From Castellaniella sp. (GTDB taxonomy: Bacteria > Pseudomonadota > Gammaproteobacteria > Burkholderiales > Burkholderiaceae_B), in assembly GCF_004321985.1 (NCBI RefSeq), contig NZ_SCQN01000046.1, positions 124,001 to 188,000 on the forward strand: 64,000 nt of DNA. The letters run 5' to 3'. The first letter of the stretch is position 1. Each line of letters opens with the position of its first letter. The position numbers and the translations under genes were made by a program. Positions 17,218-25,475 of this stretch are shown here, one piece after another. The notes beneath the pieces were generated by a model. It worked only from the letters and a program-made list of their open reading frames with translations. It had not been told where the DNA came from and made no database searches.

Positions 17218-18611
17218 GGTGTTGTCCCTTCGCGAGAAGTGAGGCTCGCAGCGCCCTGGCCCAGAGGTTGCTGCATCGCGTCCTCGAGTGCCCCAGCGGC
17301 GTGTTGAACGGCAACCAGGGCGTCGAGATGGGTGATCTCGCTGGTTTGGTAATCGACTTTCGCCTGGGTGAAGGTCAACCGGTCCGTATTGCCATGGGAG
17401 AACGCGGTCGCTTGGCTGTCGAGCTGGCGACGTGCGCTGGCCTGGTGCGTGTCGGCCAGCCGCAGCGCTTTGATGCTTGATTGGTAGCGCGTCAGGGCGT
17501 GTGCCAGATCACCGATGATTCTGTCCTGCAGCGCACCGGTGCGGACTGCCGCCTCACTGCGTTTGGCCTCGGCTTGCCTGATGTTTTGCTGGTTCTGGTC
17601 AAAGATCGGCAGCGTGATGCCAGCCAGTCCGAAGGCGATCTTTTCGGTGCCGGTGTCGTATGTGTAGCCGGGGCCAAGGTGGATGTCGGGGTACTGTTTC
17701 GCAATCTGGAGCTGAAGCGCCGATTCGGCTGCCGCATAGTCAGCAAGGGATGCTCGCAAATCGGCACGGTGGAAGATTGCGGCACGCTGTGCGTCCTTGG
17801 CCGGTAGTGGGGGTGGAACCGTTCCGAACGCGCTCAGGTCCAGCGTGATGCCCTCAATGGCGGTGACCGGTACGCCGATGGCGGCGGCCAGTTGTGCCTG
17901 CGCGTCATTTTCCCCGCTCTGGGCCGTTGCCAGGTCGCTTTGAGCCTGCGTGTCCGCGAGCACGGCAGCGTCCACGTCGGGCTGAGAATACTGCCCGACG
18001 GCGAGGCGGCGGCGGCTCATTCCCGTGATTTCCCGCTTGGCTTGCGCTTTTGCGGACAGGAGGGTGGTGCGCGTGCGTGCCGCGTACAGGGCGAGCATGG
18101 CATTGCGGACTCGCGAACTGACCGTCCATGCTGCGGCGATGGTGTTCAGTCTGGCTGCTTCCGACAGGTGCGTTGCCTGGTCGGTGCGATAGCGGCGTTT
18201 GTGCGCGGTCTCGATGGTGATGTCGAGTGACGGGCCCCAGGTAAAGGGGCTCCCTGGCCCTGGATTGGGCGTGCTGTGTTGGAACGGCAGCTGCAGGATC
18301 GGGTTGGGCGACGTATCGGCGACGCCGATCCCGGTTCTTGCGGTATTCCATTGCGCTCGAGCCAGGTCGAGCGTGGGGTTGTAGTAGAACGCAGCCAGGG
18401 TGAGCAGCCTGCGGTTCCAGGTAGTGGGTGGCCATGGGGTGACATCGTGGCCGCTTTCGCGCGCGATGAATGTGTGCAGCTTTTCGCCTGCCAGTGAACG
18501 CTGCTCAAATTGCCGGGCCAGCCGATCGGGGGTGATCGGCTCGGGATGATAAGTCGTGCAGCCGGCCAATCCCGTCAGGGTAATGAAGACAATCAATAGG
18601 GCACGGCGCAT
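17214..18611 (-). CDS. TolC-family outer membrane efflux lipoprotein (CzcC-like)
   Basis: A 465-residue outer membrane factor. The signal peptide ends in a lipobox (LTGLAGC), so the mature protein is probably lipidated. Two TolC-type repeats follow, each with long alpha-helical stretches (around 150-250 and 300-440), and a typical PDIHLGPGYTYDTG segment. It forms the outer-membrane channel of the tripartite metal pump with the two genes that follow. A 102-bp gap separates it from the sensor kinase gene upstream; no terminator stands there, so read-through from the regulator genes is likely. Confidence 0.9.
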   Translation of the reverse strand: MRRALLIVFITLTGLAGCTTYHPEPITPDRLARQFEQRSLAGEKLHTFIARESGHDVTPWPPTTWNRRLLTLAAFYYNPTLDLARAQWNTARTGIGVADTSPNPILQLPFQHSTPNPGPGSPFTWGPSLDITIETAHKRRYRTDQATHLSEAARLNTIAAAWTVSSRVRNAMLALYAARTRTTLLSAKAQAKREITGMSRRRLAVGQYSQPDVDAAVLADTQAQSDLATAQSGENDAQAQLAAAIGVPVTAIEGITLDLSAFGTVPPPLPAKDAQRAAIFHRADLRASLADYAAAESALQLQIAKQYPDIHLGPGYTYDTGTEKIAFGLAGITLPIFDQNQQNIRQAEAKRSEAAVRTGALQDRIIGDLAHALTRYQSSIKALRLADTHQASARRQLDSQATAFSHGNTDRLTFTQAKVDYQTSEITHLDALVAVQHAAGALEDAMQQPLGQGAASLTSREGTTP

Positions 18612-18713
18612 TCCGGCATCTCATCGAACTTTTGCCGCCCGCCCGGGTAGCTTCTGGCCAGATGCTACGCCACCGATTGTGAAGTTTCCGTCAAGATCCT
18701 GGTGGCGCTCGAG

Positions 18714-19994
18714 TCAAGTCCCGATTGTCACGGGCAGACGAAGGGAGACGCAGGTTCCCTTATCTGGTTCGCTACCGATCTTGATCGGCCATCCGTAGCG
18801 ATCGCAGAGTCTCTTGACGATTGACAGGCCGATCCCGACGCCAAGTGGTGGGTCACCTGGTGGCTCTGCCTGGTAGAACCGGTCGAAGACGTAAGGGATC
18901 GCATCGGTTGGGATACCCGGTCCCGTGTCCTCGATGGACAGCCAGCCGTTCACGTAGCGGAAGTGGATGTGCCCATGCTCAGTGTGGCGCACAGCGTTGT
19001 CCATGAGATTGGATAACACGATCGCGAGCGCAGGGCGGTTTGCCGTGATCAGGAGTTTGCGGTCCACATCGACGACTGTCTCAAGTCCCTTCTGTGCGAG
19101 CCGGTCGGCGAAAGGTGCCAGCGCGGTTTCGATCATTTCCGCCATTGCCACCGGCTCGACTTCGCGCGCCGAGTCTTCCCTGGCGAGCATGAGCAAAGCG
19201 TTGGTGAGCTCGCGCATATTGTCTGCTGCGCGCTCGATCTGCTGCAGACGTGCGCGCGATTTTCCGCGGATCTCCGCATCCTGCGCGAGCAGTTCGCAGC
19301 TTGTCTTGATGGTCGTCAGCGGCGTGCGCAACTCGTGGCTGACATCGCCTGTAAACGCCTTCTCCCGTGCAATCATGTCCGCCATGCGTTGGTGGTAGTC
19401 GTTGAACGCCTCCACGAGTCCGGCCAGTTCAGTCTCGTCGTATCGGCCTGGCTGGATTGGTGCCGATTCTCCGAGGCGCAGCATCTTTACCTGCCGTGCG
19501 AGGTCCGTGACCTGTCGCACCAGCAGTCTCGACAGGCCAAAGGCCAGCCAGATCGTGAGGAGCGCAAAGAGGCCGGTACTGGCCATCAGGGTGTTGATGA
19601 CTTTCCTGAAGTGCCTTTCGTAGATGCTGAAGTTGTACACACGGTACAGGCGTGCCGTGCCGAACGGCGCGATCGCAATGTGGATCTCCCGTTTGTCGAT
19701 GATGAGTTCGTGGGTGCCGAAGGCCATGTCCTTGATTGCCGGGGGTAGCGTGATGGATTCGTGGTCTGCCACTGATACATAGCCGTTCGCCCGCAGATCG
19801 AATGGCGGCAGCAACGTACGGTCGGCTTCAAAGCTCTTGAGTACGCTGGCCATGTCGTCGCGAATAAGGGCCGCGATCAGTTTTTCTTCCTGTGCCTCCG
19901 CCAGTGTCTTCACGCCCAGCGCCTGGGCAACCAGCAGGAGGATGGTCAGCACCGAAAAGAACAGAGCGACCGTGAAGCGCAGGCTATTTCGCAT
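18714..19994 (-). CDS. Sensor histidine kinase of the metal-efflux cluster
   Basis: A 426-residue membrane kinase. Helix 1 is at about 8-28 and helix 2 at about 133-155, with a periplasmic sensor domain of about 105 residues between them. A HAMP region, the phosphorylated H box (VSHELRTPLT), the N box (LMDNAVRH) and the glycine-rich DTGPGIP and GVGIGLSIV boxes follow. The ATG at 19994 overlaps the end of the response regulator gene by 11 bases; a second ATG one codon earlier would also work. The periplasmic loop has few histidines or cysteines, so direct metal sensing is not obvious. It should phosphorylate the adjacent OmpR-type regulator and control the efflux genes. Confidence 0.92.
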   Translation of the reverse strand: MRNSLRFTVALFFSVLTILLLVAQALGVKTLAEAQEEKLIAALIRDDMASVLKSFEADRTLLPPFDLRANGYVSVADHESITLPPAIKDMAFGTHELIIDKREIHIAIAPFGTARLYRVYNFSIYERHFRKVINTLMASTGLFALLTIWLAFGLSRLLVRQVTDLARQVKMLRLGESAPIQPGRYDETELAGLVEAFNDYHQRMADMIAREKAFTGDVSHELRTPLTTIKTSCELLAQDAEIRGKSRARLQQIERAADNMRELTNALLMLAREDSAREVEPVAMAEMIETALAPFADRLAQKGLETVVDVDRKLLITANRPALAIVLSNLMDNAVRHTEHGHIHFRYVNGWLSIEDTGPGIPTDAIPYVFDRFYQAEPPGDPPLGVGIGLSIVKRLCDRYGWPIKIGSEPDKGTCVSLRLPVTIGT

Positions 19995-20673
19995 CATCGC
20001 TGTTTTCCACGAGCCGATAGCCGACACCATGCAGGGTTCCGATGATGTCGGGCTCGCCAGGGTTGTGGAGTGCTCGGCGCAGGGTGTAGACGTGTGTGCG
20101 CAGCGTATCGCTATCGGGTAGTTCCTCGCCCCATATTTCAGACTCGAGTTCGGCGCGGCTGAAGGTGCGGTAGGGCGGCCGCATCAGGATGCGTAGCAGG
20201 TGAAAGCATTTGGGAGAGAGCTTGATCGGGCGTCCGGCGCGTTCGACGGTCATGGTCGACAAGTCAAGGCGCACATCCGCGAACCGGAAGTCCATGGAGG
20301 CAACGCCGCCCCGGTAGCGTTTGATCATGGCGCCGAGACGGGCACCCACCTCTTTCAGGGAAAACGGTTTGACCAGATAATCATCGGCGCCGTGCACGAA
20401 GCCCTGGAGCTTGTCGTCCAGCGAATCCCTCGCGGTCAACATCAGTACGGGCGTGTCCTTGTGCTCGGTCTCTCTCAGTGTGCGGCAGAGCGTGAGTCCG
20501 TCCATACCGGGTAGCGAAAGGTCGAGCAGGATGGCGTCCCAGGGTTCGGCGAGCGCCATCTGAAGCCCTGCTTTGCCATTGGGCGCCACGCCCACCTCGT
20601 AGCCGCCTGCCTCCAGATAATCATAGAGGTTTGTGGCAATTGAAGAATCGTCCTCGACAATCAGTACTTTCAT
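19984..20673 (-). CDS. OmpR-family response regulator of the metal-efflux cluster
   Basis: A 229-residue two-domain regulator. The receiver carries the acidic pair EDD at residues 7-9, the acceptor aspartate in LLDLSLPGMDG, the switch threonine in MLTARDS and the lysine in DDYLVKPFS. The C-terminal winged helix includes LSPKCFHLLRILMR and the RTHVYTLRRALH recognition segment. It partners the downstream sensor kinase, with which it overlaps. It also overlaps the stop of the upstream ATPase gene by four bases (ATGA), so ATPase, regulator and kinase are translationally coupled. The target promoter is not evident. Confidence 0.93.
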   Translation of the reverse strand: MKVLIVEDDSSIATNLYDYLEAGGYEVGVAPNGKAGLQMALAEPWDAILLDLSLPGMDGLTLCRTLRETEHKDTPVLMLTARDSLDDKLQGFVHGADDYLVKPFSLKEVGARLGAMIKRYRGGVASMDFRFADVRLDLSTMTVERAGRPIKLSPKCFHLLRILMRPPYRTFSRAELESEIWGEELPDSDTLRTHVYTLRRALHNPGEPDIIGTLHGVGYRLVENSDDAK

Positions 20674-22607
20674 GAGTGGTGGGCTCGGCCTGGAAGAAGC
20701 CGGGCTGAATTGAGAATGAAGATCATCTCTGACGTGACGTGGATGAAGGCCGCCAGCAGCGGACTCAGGAGCCCGAAAGCGGCAAGAACGATACCTAACA
20801 GGTCAATCCCGATGGTCCCTGAAAAGTTGGTCCAGATGATGCGGCGCGTGCGCCGTGCGAGGTCAAGAGTGCCGGCAAACTTCAGCAGATCATTACCGAG
20901 TAGCACCACATCGGCACTTTCACGCGCCACATCGGTTCCTGAACCCATTGCGATACCCACGTGCGCTTGCATGAGGGCAGGCGCATCGTTGATGCCGTCG
21001 CCGACCATGGCAACCGTGTGGCCGGCGTCGACCAGGCTGCGCACGATTTCGCGCTTTTCTTCCGGCAACAGGTCCGCCTTGACGTTCTTGATGCCCAGGT
21101 GTGAAGCGACGCTTTCCGCAACGCTCCTGGAGTCCCCTGTCAGTAGGACCGTCTGCATGCCCATGGCATGCAGCACCGATACGGCGGCCTGTGCCTCTGG
21201 CCGTACATGGTCGGCAATGGTGATGACGCCGAGCAGATGTCCCGATCGTGCTACATACACCAGCGAGGCTGCGGCCTGGCTCATCAGAAACGGCCCGGGG
21301 ACCGGGATGCCCCTTTCACGCATGAGGTTCAGATTCCCTGCGAGGATCTGTTCCCCCGAGAGGGTCGCGTCGATCCCGCGCCCGGGCGTGTAGCTGAATC
21401 GTTCGGGTTCGGCAATCGTGCGGCCACGTTCCCTGGCGTAGGAAACAATGGTCTTGCCCAAGGGGTGTTCTGATCGTAGCTCGGCGGTGGCGACTGCATC
21501 GAGGAGGACTTCGGCGGTCACCGCTTTGACGGGCAGCAGTTCCTGAACCTCCGGCATGCCGTGCGTCAGTGTGCCCGTCTTGTCCATAACGATGGTATCC
21601 ACCTGTCCGAGCTGTTCTAGATACCGGCCTCCTTTGATGATCGCCCCTGCACGCGCAGCGCGGCCGATGGCGCCAAGGATCGCGAGCGGCGTACCGGCGG
21701 CAATGCCGCAGGCCCCCGCGACGATGATGACTGCGATAGTTGAGCGGACGTCTTGCGTCATGAGGTAAGTGAGTGCGGCAGCGGCCAGCGCAAAATACAC
21801 CAGATAGCCTGCGAGCCGGTCCGCGAGACGTTGCACCGGCGCGCGCGACTGCTCTGCCTGCTCCACTGCTTCGATGATCTTGCCGTAGCTTGTGTCACGA
21901 CCGATGCACTGCGCGCGGACTTCCAGTGCTCCCGATTGGTTGATGGAACCAGCGAAGACACCGCTGCCTGGAGTCTTCTCGACCGGCATGGATTCGCCCG
22001 TGATGCGTGACTGGTCTGCAAACGAATGGCCCGCAACCACGGTGCCGTCGACGGGGATGCGGCCGCCCGGGCTGATGAGGATGGTGTCTCCGATGGCGAG
22101 GTCATCGGCCTCGACTTCGGCGATGCCGTGCTCGCCGCGTACCGAGACGAAGCGCGGCAGAAAGTTGAGCAGCTCACGGATCGCCCGGCGGCCCCGCGAG
22201 ACGGTCATCTCTTCCAGCACTTCGGCGATCAGCACGAACAACGTGATGATGAGGGCGGTAAAGAATTCTGAAATGGCCGCTGCCGCGACGATGGCGATGG
22301 ACATGGAGAGCTCCATCGTCATGCGCCGCGAGCGTAGGCCCTCGAGAGCTTCCTGGAATACCGGCCAGCCGCCGATCAGCAGTCCCGCAGTGCCGACCAG
22401 GCTGACGCTTGATAGCGGTTCCCAGGTGTGCAACCAGACAGCCAGCGCTGCCAGAGCGACTATCACGATACGTGCCATCTCCAGCCAGTCGAGGGTGAAA
22501 CCATGGTCCTGATGGCTTTCACCGCGTTGTCTGGTCGCACTCGATTCTGGTGACGTTTGTCGTTCGGCTTCGGATGACAGAAAAGAAGCTTCATGTGGTT
22601 GGTTCAT
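20670..22607 (-). CDS. P1B-type heavy-metal ATPase with non-canonical membrane motif
   Basis: A 645-residue metal-transporting P-type ATPase. The actuator motif ITGESMPVEK (about 202), phosphorylation motif DKTGTLT (D342), SEHPLG metal-ATPase motif and hinge GDGINDAPAL are all intact, so it should be active. There is no N-terminal HMA (CxxC) domain; the N-terminal 40 residues are hydrophilic with three histidines (SHQDHG). Where most metal ATPases have CPC, SPC or TPC, this one has GAC (298-300) in VAGACGIAAGTP. The substrate is therefore not predictable from known classes. Being coupled to an RcnR-like sensor and a nickel-type RND pump, export of nickel, cobalt or a related divalent ion is a reasonable guess. 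It starts 11 bases after the regulator gene stop. Confidence 0.9.
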   Translation of the reverse strand: MNQPHEASFLSSEAERQTSPESSATRQRGESHQDHGFTLDWLEMARIVIVALAALAVWLHTWEPLSSVSLVGTAGLLIGGWPVFQEALEGLRSRRMTMELSMSIAIVAAAAISEFFTALIITLFVLIAEVLEEMTVSRGRRAIRELLNFLPRFVSVRGEHGIAEVEADDLAIGDTILISPGGRIPVDGTVVAGHSFADQSRITGESMPVEKTPGSGVFAGSINQSGALEVRAQCIGRDTSYGKIIEAVEQAEQSRAPVQRLADRLAGYLVYFALAAAALTYLMTQDVRSTIAVIIVAGACGIAAGTPLAILGAIGRAARAGAIIKGGRYLEQLGQVDTIVMDKTGTLTHGMPEVQELLPVKAVTAEVLLDAVATAELRSEHPLGKTIVSYARERGRTIAEPERFSYTPGRGIDATLSGEQILAGNLNLMRERGIPVPGPFLMSQAAASLVYVARSGHLLGVITIADHVRPEAQAAVSVLHAMGMQTVLLTGDSRSVAESVASHLGIKNVKADLLPEEKREIVRSLVDAGHTVAMVGDGINDAPALMQAHVGIAMGSGTDVARESADVVLLGNDLLKFAGTLDLARRTRRIIWTNFSGTIGIDLLGIVLAAFGLLSPLLAAFIHVTSEMIFILNSARLLPGRAHHS

Positions 22608-22618
22608 GATGGACTGCC

Positions 22619-22897
22619 TTACTTCAGATAGGTCCGGATGACGGCGATGAGTTCGTTCGCGCCCCGATCCCGGTCTGCCTGGCTGGCCGCCTCGGAACCC
22701 GCGATGTGCCCCCGGATGTGGCTTTCGATGACTTCTCCCATCAGTCCCTGGACGGCTCCGCGCACGGCAGCGATCTGGTGCAGGATATCAGCGCATTCCT
22801 TTTCCGCGTCCAGAGACCGTTCGATGGCTTCCACTTGGCCTCGAATGCGGCGCACGCGCCCCAGGAGTCTGGTTTTGTTTTTAATCGTGTGGCTCAT
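22619..22897 (-). CDS. CsoR/RcnR-family metal-sensing repressor, RcnR-like
   Basis: A 92-residue all-helical repressor of the CsoR/RcnR/FrmR family (DUF156). The four residues that form the nickel/cobalt site of RcnR are all present: H3, C35, H60 and H64. CsoR-type copper sensors carry Cys-His-Cys, and formaldehyde sensors lack H64, so this pattern favours nickel/cobalt sensing. The protein should bind its operator when metal-free and let go when metal is bound. It is the first gene of the minus-strand cluster and is divergent from the DMT transporter; a palindrome sits in the 41-bp space between them. There is almost no leader before the ATG and no clear ribosome binding site. Confidence 0.88.
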   Translation of the reverse strand: MSHTIKNKTRLLGRVRRIRGQVEAIERSLDAEKECADILHQIAAVRGAVQGLMGEVIESHIRGHIAGSEAASQADRDRGANELIAVIRTYLK

Positions 22898-22917
22898 CGC
22901 AATATTTTATATATAGG

Positions 22918-22929
22918 ATACCTGGGTAT
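22918..22929. promoter_or_regulatory. Palindrome in the divergent rcnR-like/DMT promoter
   Basis: ATACC-TG-GGTAT is an inverted repeat with 5-bp arms and a G/C core, as expected for a CsoR/RcnR-family operator. It lies in the 41-bp AT-rich space between the two divergent genes, so one site could control both. Possible -10 boxes are TATAAA (minus strand, about 22911-22906) and TATAGT (plus, 22927-22932). Confidence 0.5.
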
Positions 22930-22938
22930 AGTATAGGT

Positions 22939-24003
22939 ATGATGAAGCTTCCTGTCTCGTGGCCGTCCGCCGTGTATGCAGCGCTCGGTGCCGCGGCGCT
23001 CTTTGGTTTGAGCACGCCAGTCGCCAAGGCACTCTTGCGCGATGGCTCCCCTGTTCTGCTGGCAGGTTTGCTTTACCTTGGCAGCGGCATCGGCCTGGGT
23101 CTGGTGAGGCTCGTGCGAGATCGCGGGTGGCGGGTACCGGCGATGTCGAGGGCCGAGTGGCTTTGGCTGCTGCTTGCCATCGGATGTGGAGGCGTGCTGG
23201 GGCCGTTGGCCCTGATGCTGGGACTGGCTCGTACCTCAGCCTCGACAGCCTCTCTGTTGTTGAATCTGGAAGCCGTGCTTACGGCGGTCCTCGCCTGGTT
23301 CGTGTTCCATGAGAATGCGAATCGGCGTGTCATCGTCGGCATGGTACTCATCGTCCTGGGCGCGGTTGCTCTCGCATTACCGGGATCGTCTGGCAAGGCT
23401 TCCGTTGACGGGGGCGGTGCCTTGGTCGTCGTAGCCTGCCTGTGCTGGGCGCTGGACAATAATTTCACGCGAAAGGTATCGGCCACCGACGCGCTTTTCG
23501 TGGCCGGGCTCAAGGGTCTGATGGCAGGGGCCGTGAATGTCGGAATCGCGGGGTGGCTCGGTGCCGGCTGGCCACAGGCGTCATTCATCGGGCTTGCAAT
23601 GATTGTCGGTTTTCTGGGCTATGGTGTGAGTCTGGCGCTGTTTGTTGTCGCCTTGCGTGGCCTGGGCACCGCCCGAACCGGCGCGTACTTCTCCACTGCG
23701 CCATTCATTGGCGCTGCGGTTGCGGTTCTCGGATTTGGCGAGCCCACAGCCTGGCCGTTCTGGGCGGCCGCCTTGTTCATGGCGACTGGCGTGTGGCTCC
23801 ATCTGACCGAGCATCATCAGCACCTGCATACGCACGAGCCCATGACGCATATGCATCGTCATGTACATGACGCACACCATCAGCATGCCCACGATTTCCT
23901 GTGGGATGGGCGTGAACCCCACACGCACGAGCACACCCACACGCCGCTCACGCATACCCATCCACACTATCCGGACATCCATCACCGGCACCGGCATAGG
24001 TGA
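22939..24003 (+). CDS. EamA/DMT-family transporter with histidine-rich C-terminal tail
   Basis: A 354-residue inner-membrane protein with ten predicted helices in two EamA halves (residues 1-290). It is followed by a cytoplasmic tail of about 65 residues in which nearly a third are histidines (for example HHQHLHTHEPMTH and HTHEHTHTPLTHTH). Ordinary DMT exporters lack such a tail, and histidine-rich segments are common in nickel, cobalt and zinc carriers. With the divergent RcnR-type repressor this points to metal export, or metal storage next to the pore. Two ATG codons occur in tandem (22939, 22942). There is no Shine-Dalgarno sequence, and a -10-like TATAGT ends only six bases before the first ATG. 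Confidence 0.85.
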   Translation: MMKLPVSWPSAVYAALGAAALFGLSTPVAKALLRDGSPVLLAGLLYLGSGIGLGLVRLVRDRGWRVPAMSRAEWLWLLLAIGCGGVLGPLALMLGLARTSASTASLLLNLEAVLTAVLAWFVFHENANRRVIVGMVLIVLGAVALALPGSSGKASVDGGGALVVVACLCWALDNNFTRKVSATDALFVAGLKGLMAGAVNVGIAGWLGAGWPQASFIGLAMIVGFLGYGVSLALFVVALRGLGTARTGAYFSTAPFIGAAVAVLGFGEPTAWPFWAAALFMATGVWLHLTEHHQHLHTHEPMTHMHRHVHDAHHQHAHDFLWDGREPHTHEHTHTPLTHTHPHYPDIHHRHRHR

Positions 24004-24052
24004 GCGCATTTTCCCGGACGGGTGAACGGGCCGGGGCTACGCGTTCTCGGCA

Positions 24053-24631
24053 TTACCATTTCAGGCCCGCCGCCGCCCCGCCCAACGTTGCCAGGCCCAG
24101 GACTGCAAAGACGATGGCAGCGATCGTATGTACCAGTTTCATCGGGATTCTGGAACCCAGTCGATCACCTATGAATACGGCCGGAACATCCGCCAGCAGC
24201 ATGCCGACGGTCGTACCGATCACGACCAGCAGGGGTGTTCCGTAATGTGCGGCCAGGGCGACGGTGGCGATCTGTGTTTTATCGCCCATTTCGGCCAGAA
24301 AGAAGGTCGTCAGGGTTGCGCCGAAGACACCCAAATGTTTGGTGGCTGCCGCTTCGCTGTCTTCTATTTTATCGGGGATCAGGGTCCAGATAGCCATCCC
24401 GATGAATGAGAATCCCAGGACCCAGCTGAGGACCACTGGATTCACAAGGGTGGTGATCCATGCCCCCAATGCGCCCGCGAGGCCGTGGTTGACGAGGGTT
24501 GCGGCAAGGATGCCCAGGATGATGGGCAACGGCTTTTTGAAGCGTGCCGCCAGGATGAAGGCAAGGAGCTGGGTCTTGTCGCCGATTTCGGCGAGGGCGA
24601 CGACACCGGTCGAAACGAGGAGGGCTTCCAT
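24053..24631 (-). CDS. GDT1/TMEM165 (UPF0016) family manganese exporter
   Basis: A 192-residue membrane protein with six predicted helices in two homologous halves. Each half carries the family signature ExGDKT (AEIGDKTQ near residue 15 and AEMGDKTQ near residue 113), which forms the cation site. Bacterial members (MneA) export manganese. The ATG at 24631 is chosen over an upstream in-frame start because it fits the family N-terminus (MEALLVSTGVVALAEIGDKT) and has GGGAA just upstream. A yybP-ykoY manganese riboswitch stands in its leader, which strongly supports the substrate. It is convergent with the His-tailed DMT transporter. Confidence 0.93.
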   Translation of the reverse strand: MEALLVSTGVVALAEIGDKTQLLAFILAARFKKPLPIILGILAATLVNHGLAGALGAWITTLVNPVVLSWVLGFSFIGMAIWTLIPDKIEDSEAAATKHLGVFGATLTTFFLAEMGDKTQIATVALAAHYGTPLLVVIGTTVGMLLADVPAVFIGDRLGSRIPMKLVHTIAAIVFAVLGLATLGGAAAGLKW

Positions 24632-24644
24632 TAGAGTTCCCGGG

Positions 24645-24806
24645 CCGGATGACAGACAAATGACCACGGTGCATCTCCGGCCAGGAAGGATGCACAGTAG
24701 TCAAAGGTCTTGCCAAGTCTGAGAACCGCTTGCACCATGGCGCGAGCCAAGTGTGTTGATGCAAGCCACTTCAGAAAGAAGTGCGGCTACTCCCCCATGA
24801 CGGTAA
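24645..24806 (-). ncRNA. yybP-ykoY manganese riboswitch
   Basis: On the minus strand, about 160 bases upstream of the GDT1-family gene, the conserved aptamer elements appear in order. They are GGGGGAGTAGCC (24796-24785), then a hairpin arm, the second conserved loop CATCAACACACTTGG, then a long stem and the GGCAAGACCTTT segment. These match the yybP-ykoY Mn2+ sensor seen upstream of mntP and alx. A -10-like TACAAT (24818-24813) lies just before it. The 3' boundary is approximate. Manganese binding is expected to switch the exporter gene on. Confidence 0.85.
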
Positions 24807-24977
24807 GGCGGGATTGTACAGGTTTCGGATTCGCCTGACGAAATCGTTATTGTTTGTTCCACAAACGGGTGCGACGGATGTTGGAGTAATACCTTGAAAT
24901 CTTGGGGTGGTGCCGGCAAGGCTTTTGCGGCTCATCTGGGCCACAATAGGCCGACTAGGTTTCCAGAGGACCGATCC

Positions 24978-25295
24978 TTGAAAAAGATCATACCTATCGT
25001 TGCCCTGATGTCTGGTGTGCTGCTGGCTGGACCGATGGCACGTGCGGGAGGCGTGGACCTGAGCATTGGTATCGGGGTTCCCGGTGTCGTGTTCGGTGGG
25101 CCGCCCGTGTACTACGCGCCGCCTCCGCCGCCGCCTCGTGTGGTCGTGGTTCCCGGTCCGGTTTATGTACCGGGTGTGCCGTACTACTACGGCGATGACG
25201 CATACGAGCATGCGACAAAGCGCTGGAGGAAGCAGCAGGAACGTGCGTGGAAGGCATACCGTCACGCCAACTACGGCGACGACGACGAGGATTGA
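24978..25295 (+). CDS. Exported Pro/Val/Tyr-rich small protein
   Basis: A 105-residue protein with a signal peptide (LKKIIPIVALMSGVLLAGPMARA) and a mature part rich in Pro, Val, Gly and Tyr (PPVYYAPPPPPPRVVVV, then PGVPYYYGDD). A charged C-terminal segment (KRWRKQQERAWKAYRH) and an acidic end (GDDDED) follow. The TTG at 24978 is taken as start because AGAGGA stands seven bases upstream and the signal peptide begins there; an upstream in-frame TTG at 24894 would bury the signal. Similar short proline-rich exported proteins are common in Burkholderiales and have no known role. It stands alone. Confidence 0.7.
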   Translation: MKKIIPIVALMSGVLLAGPMARAGGVDLSIGIGVPGVVFGGPPVYYAPPPPPPRVVVVPGPVYVPGVPYYYGDDAYEHATKRWRKQQERAWKAYRHANYGDDDED

Positions 25296-25475
25296 TCGCA
25301 GAAGCGGTTGACCGCCGGGCCGTCAAGCCGTCCGGTGGTGCTTCCCGGTCAATGGGGGCTATCTGTCTGACAAATCAGGGGACGAGTCAGGCGGATGGCC
25401 TTCTTCTTTGGCCGCGTCTGGCGCGCTATGATGGCCAAGTGCCAGATCTCTCGGGCGAGCTCGAAGGAGGCCATC

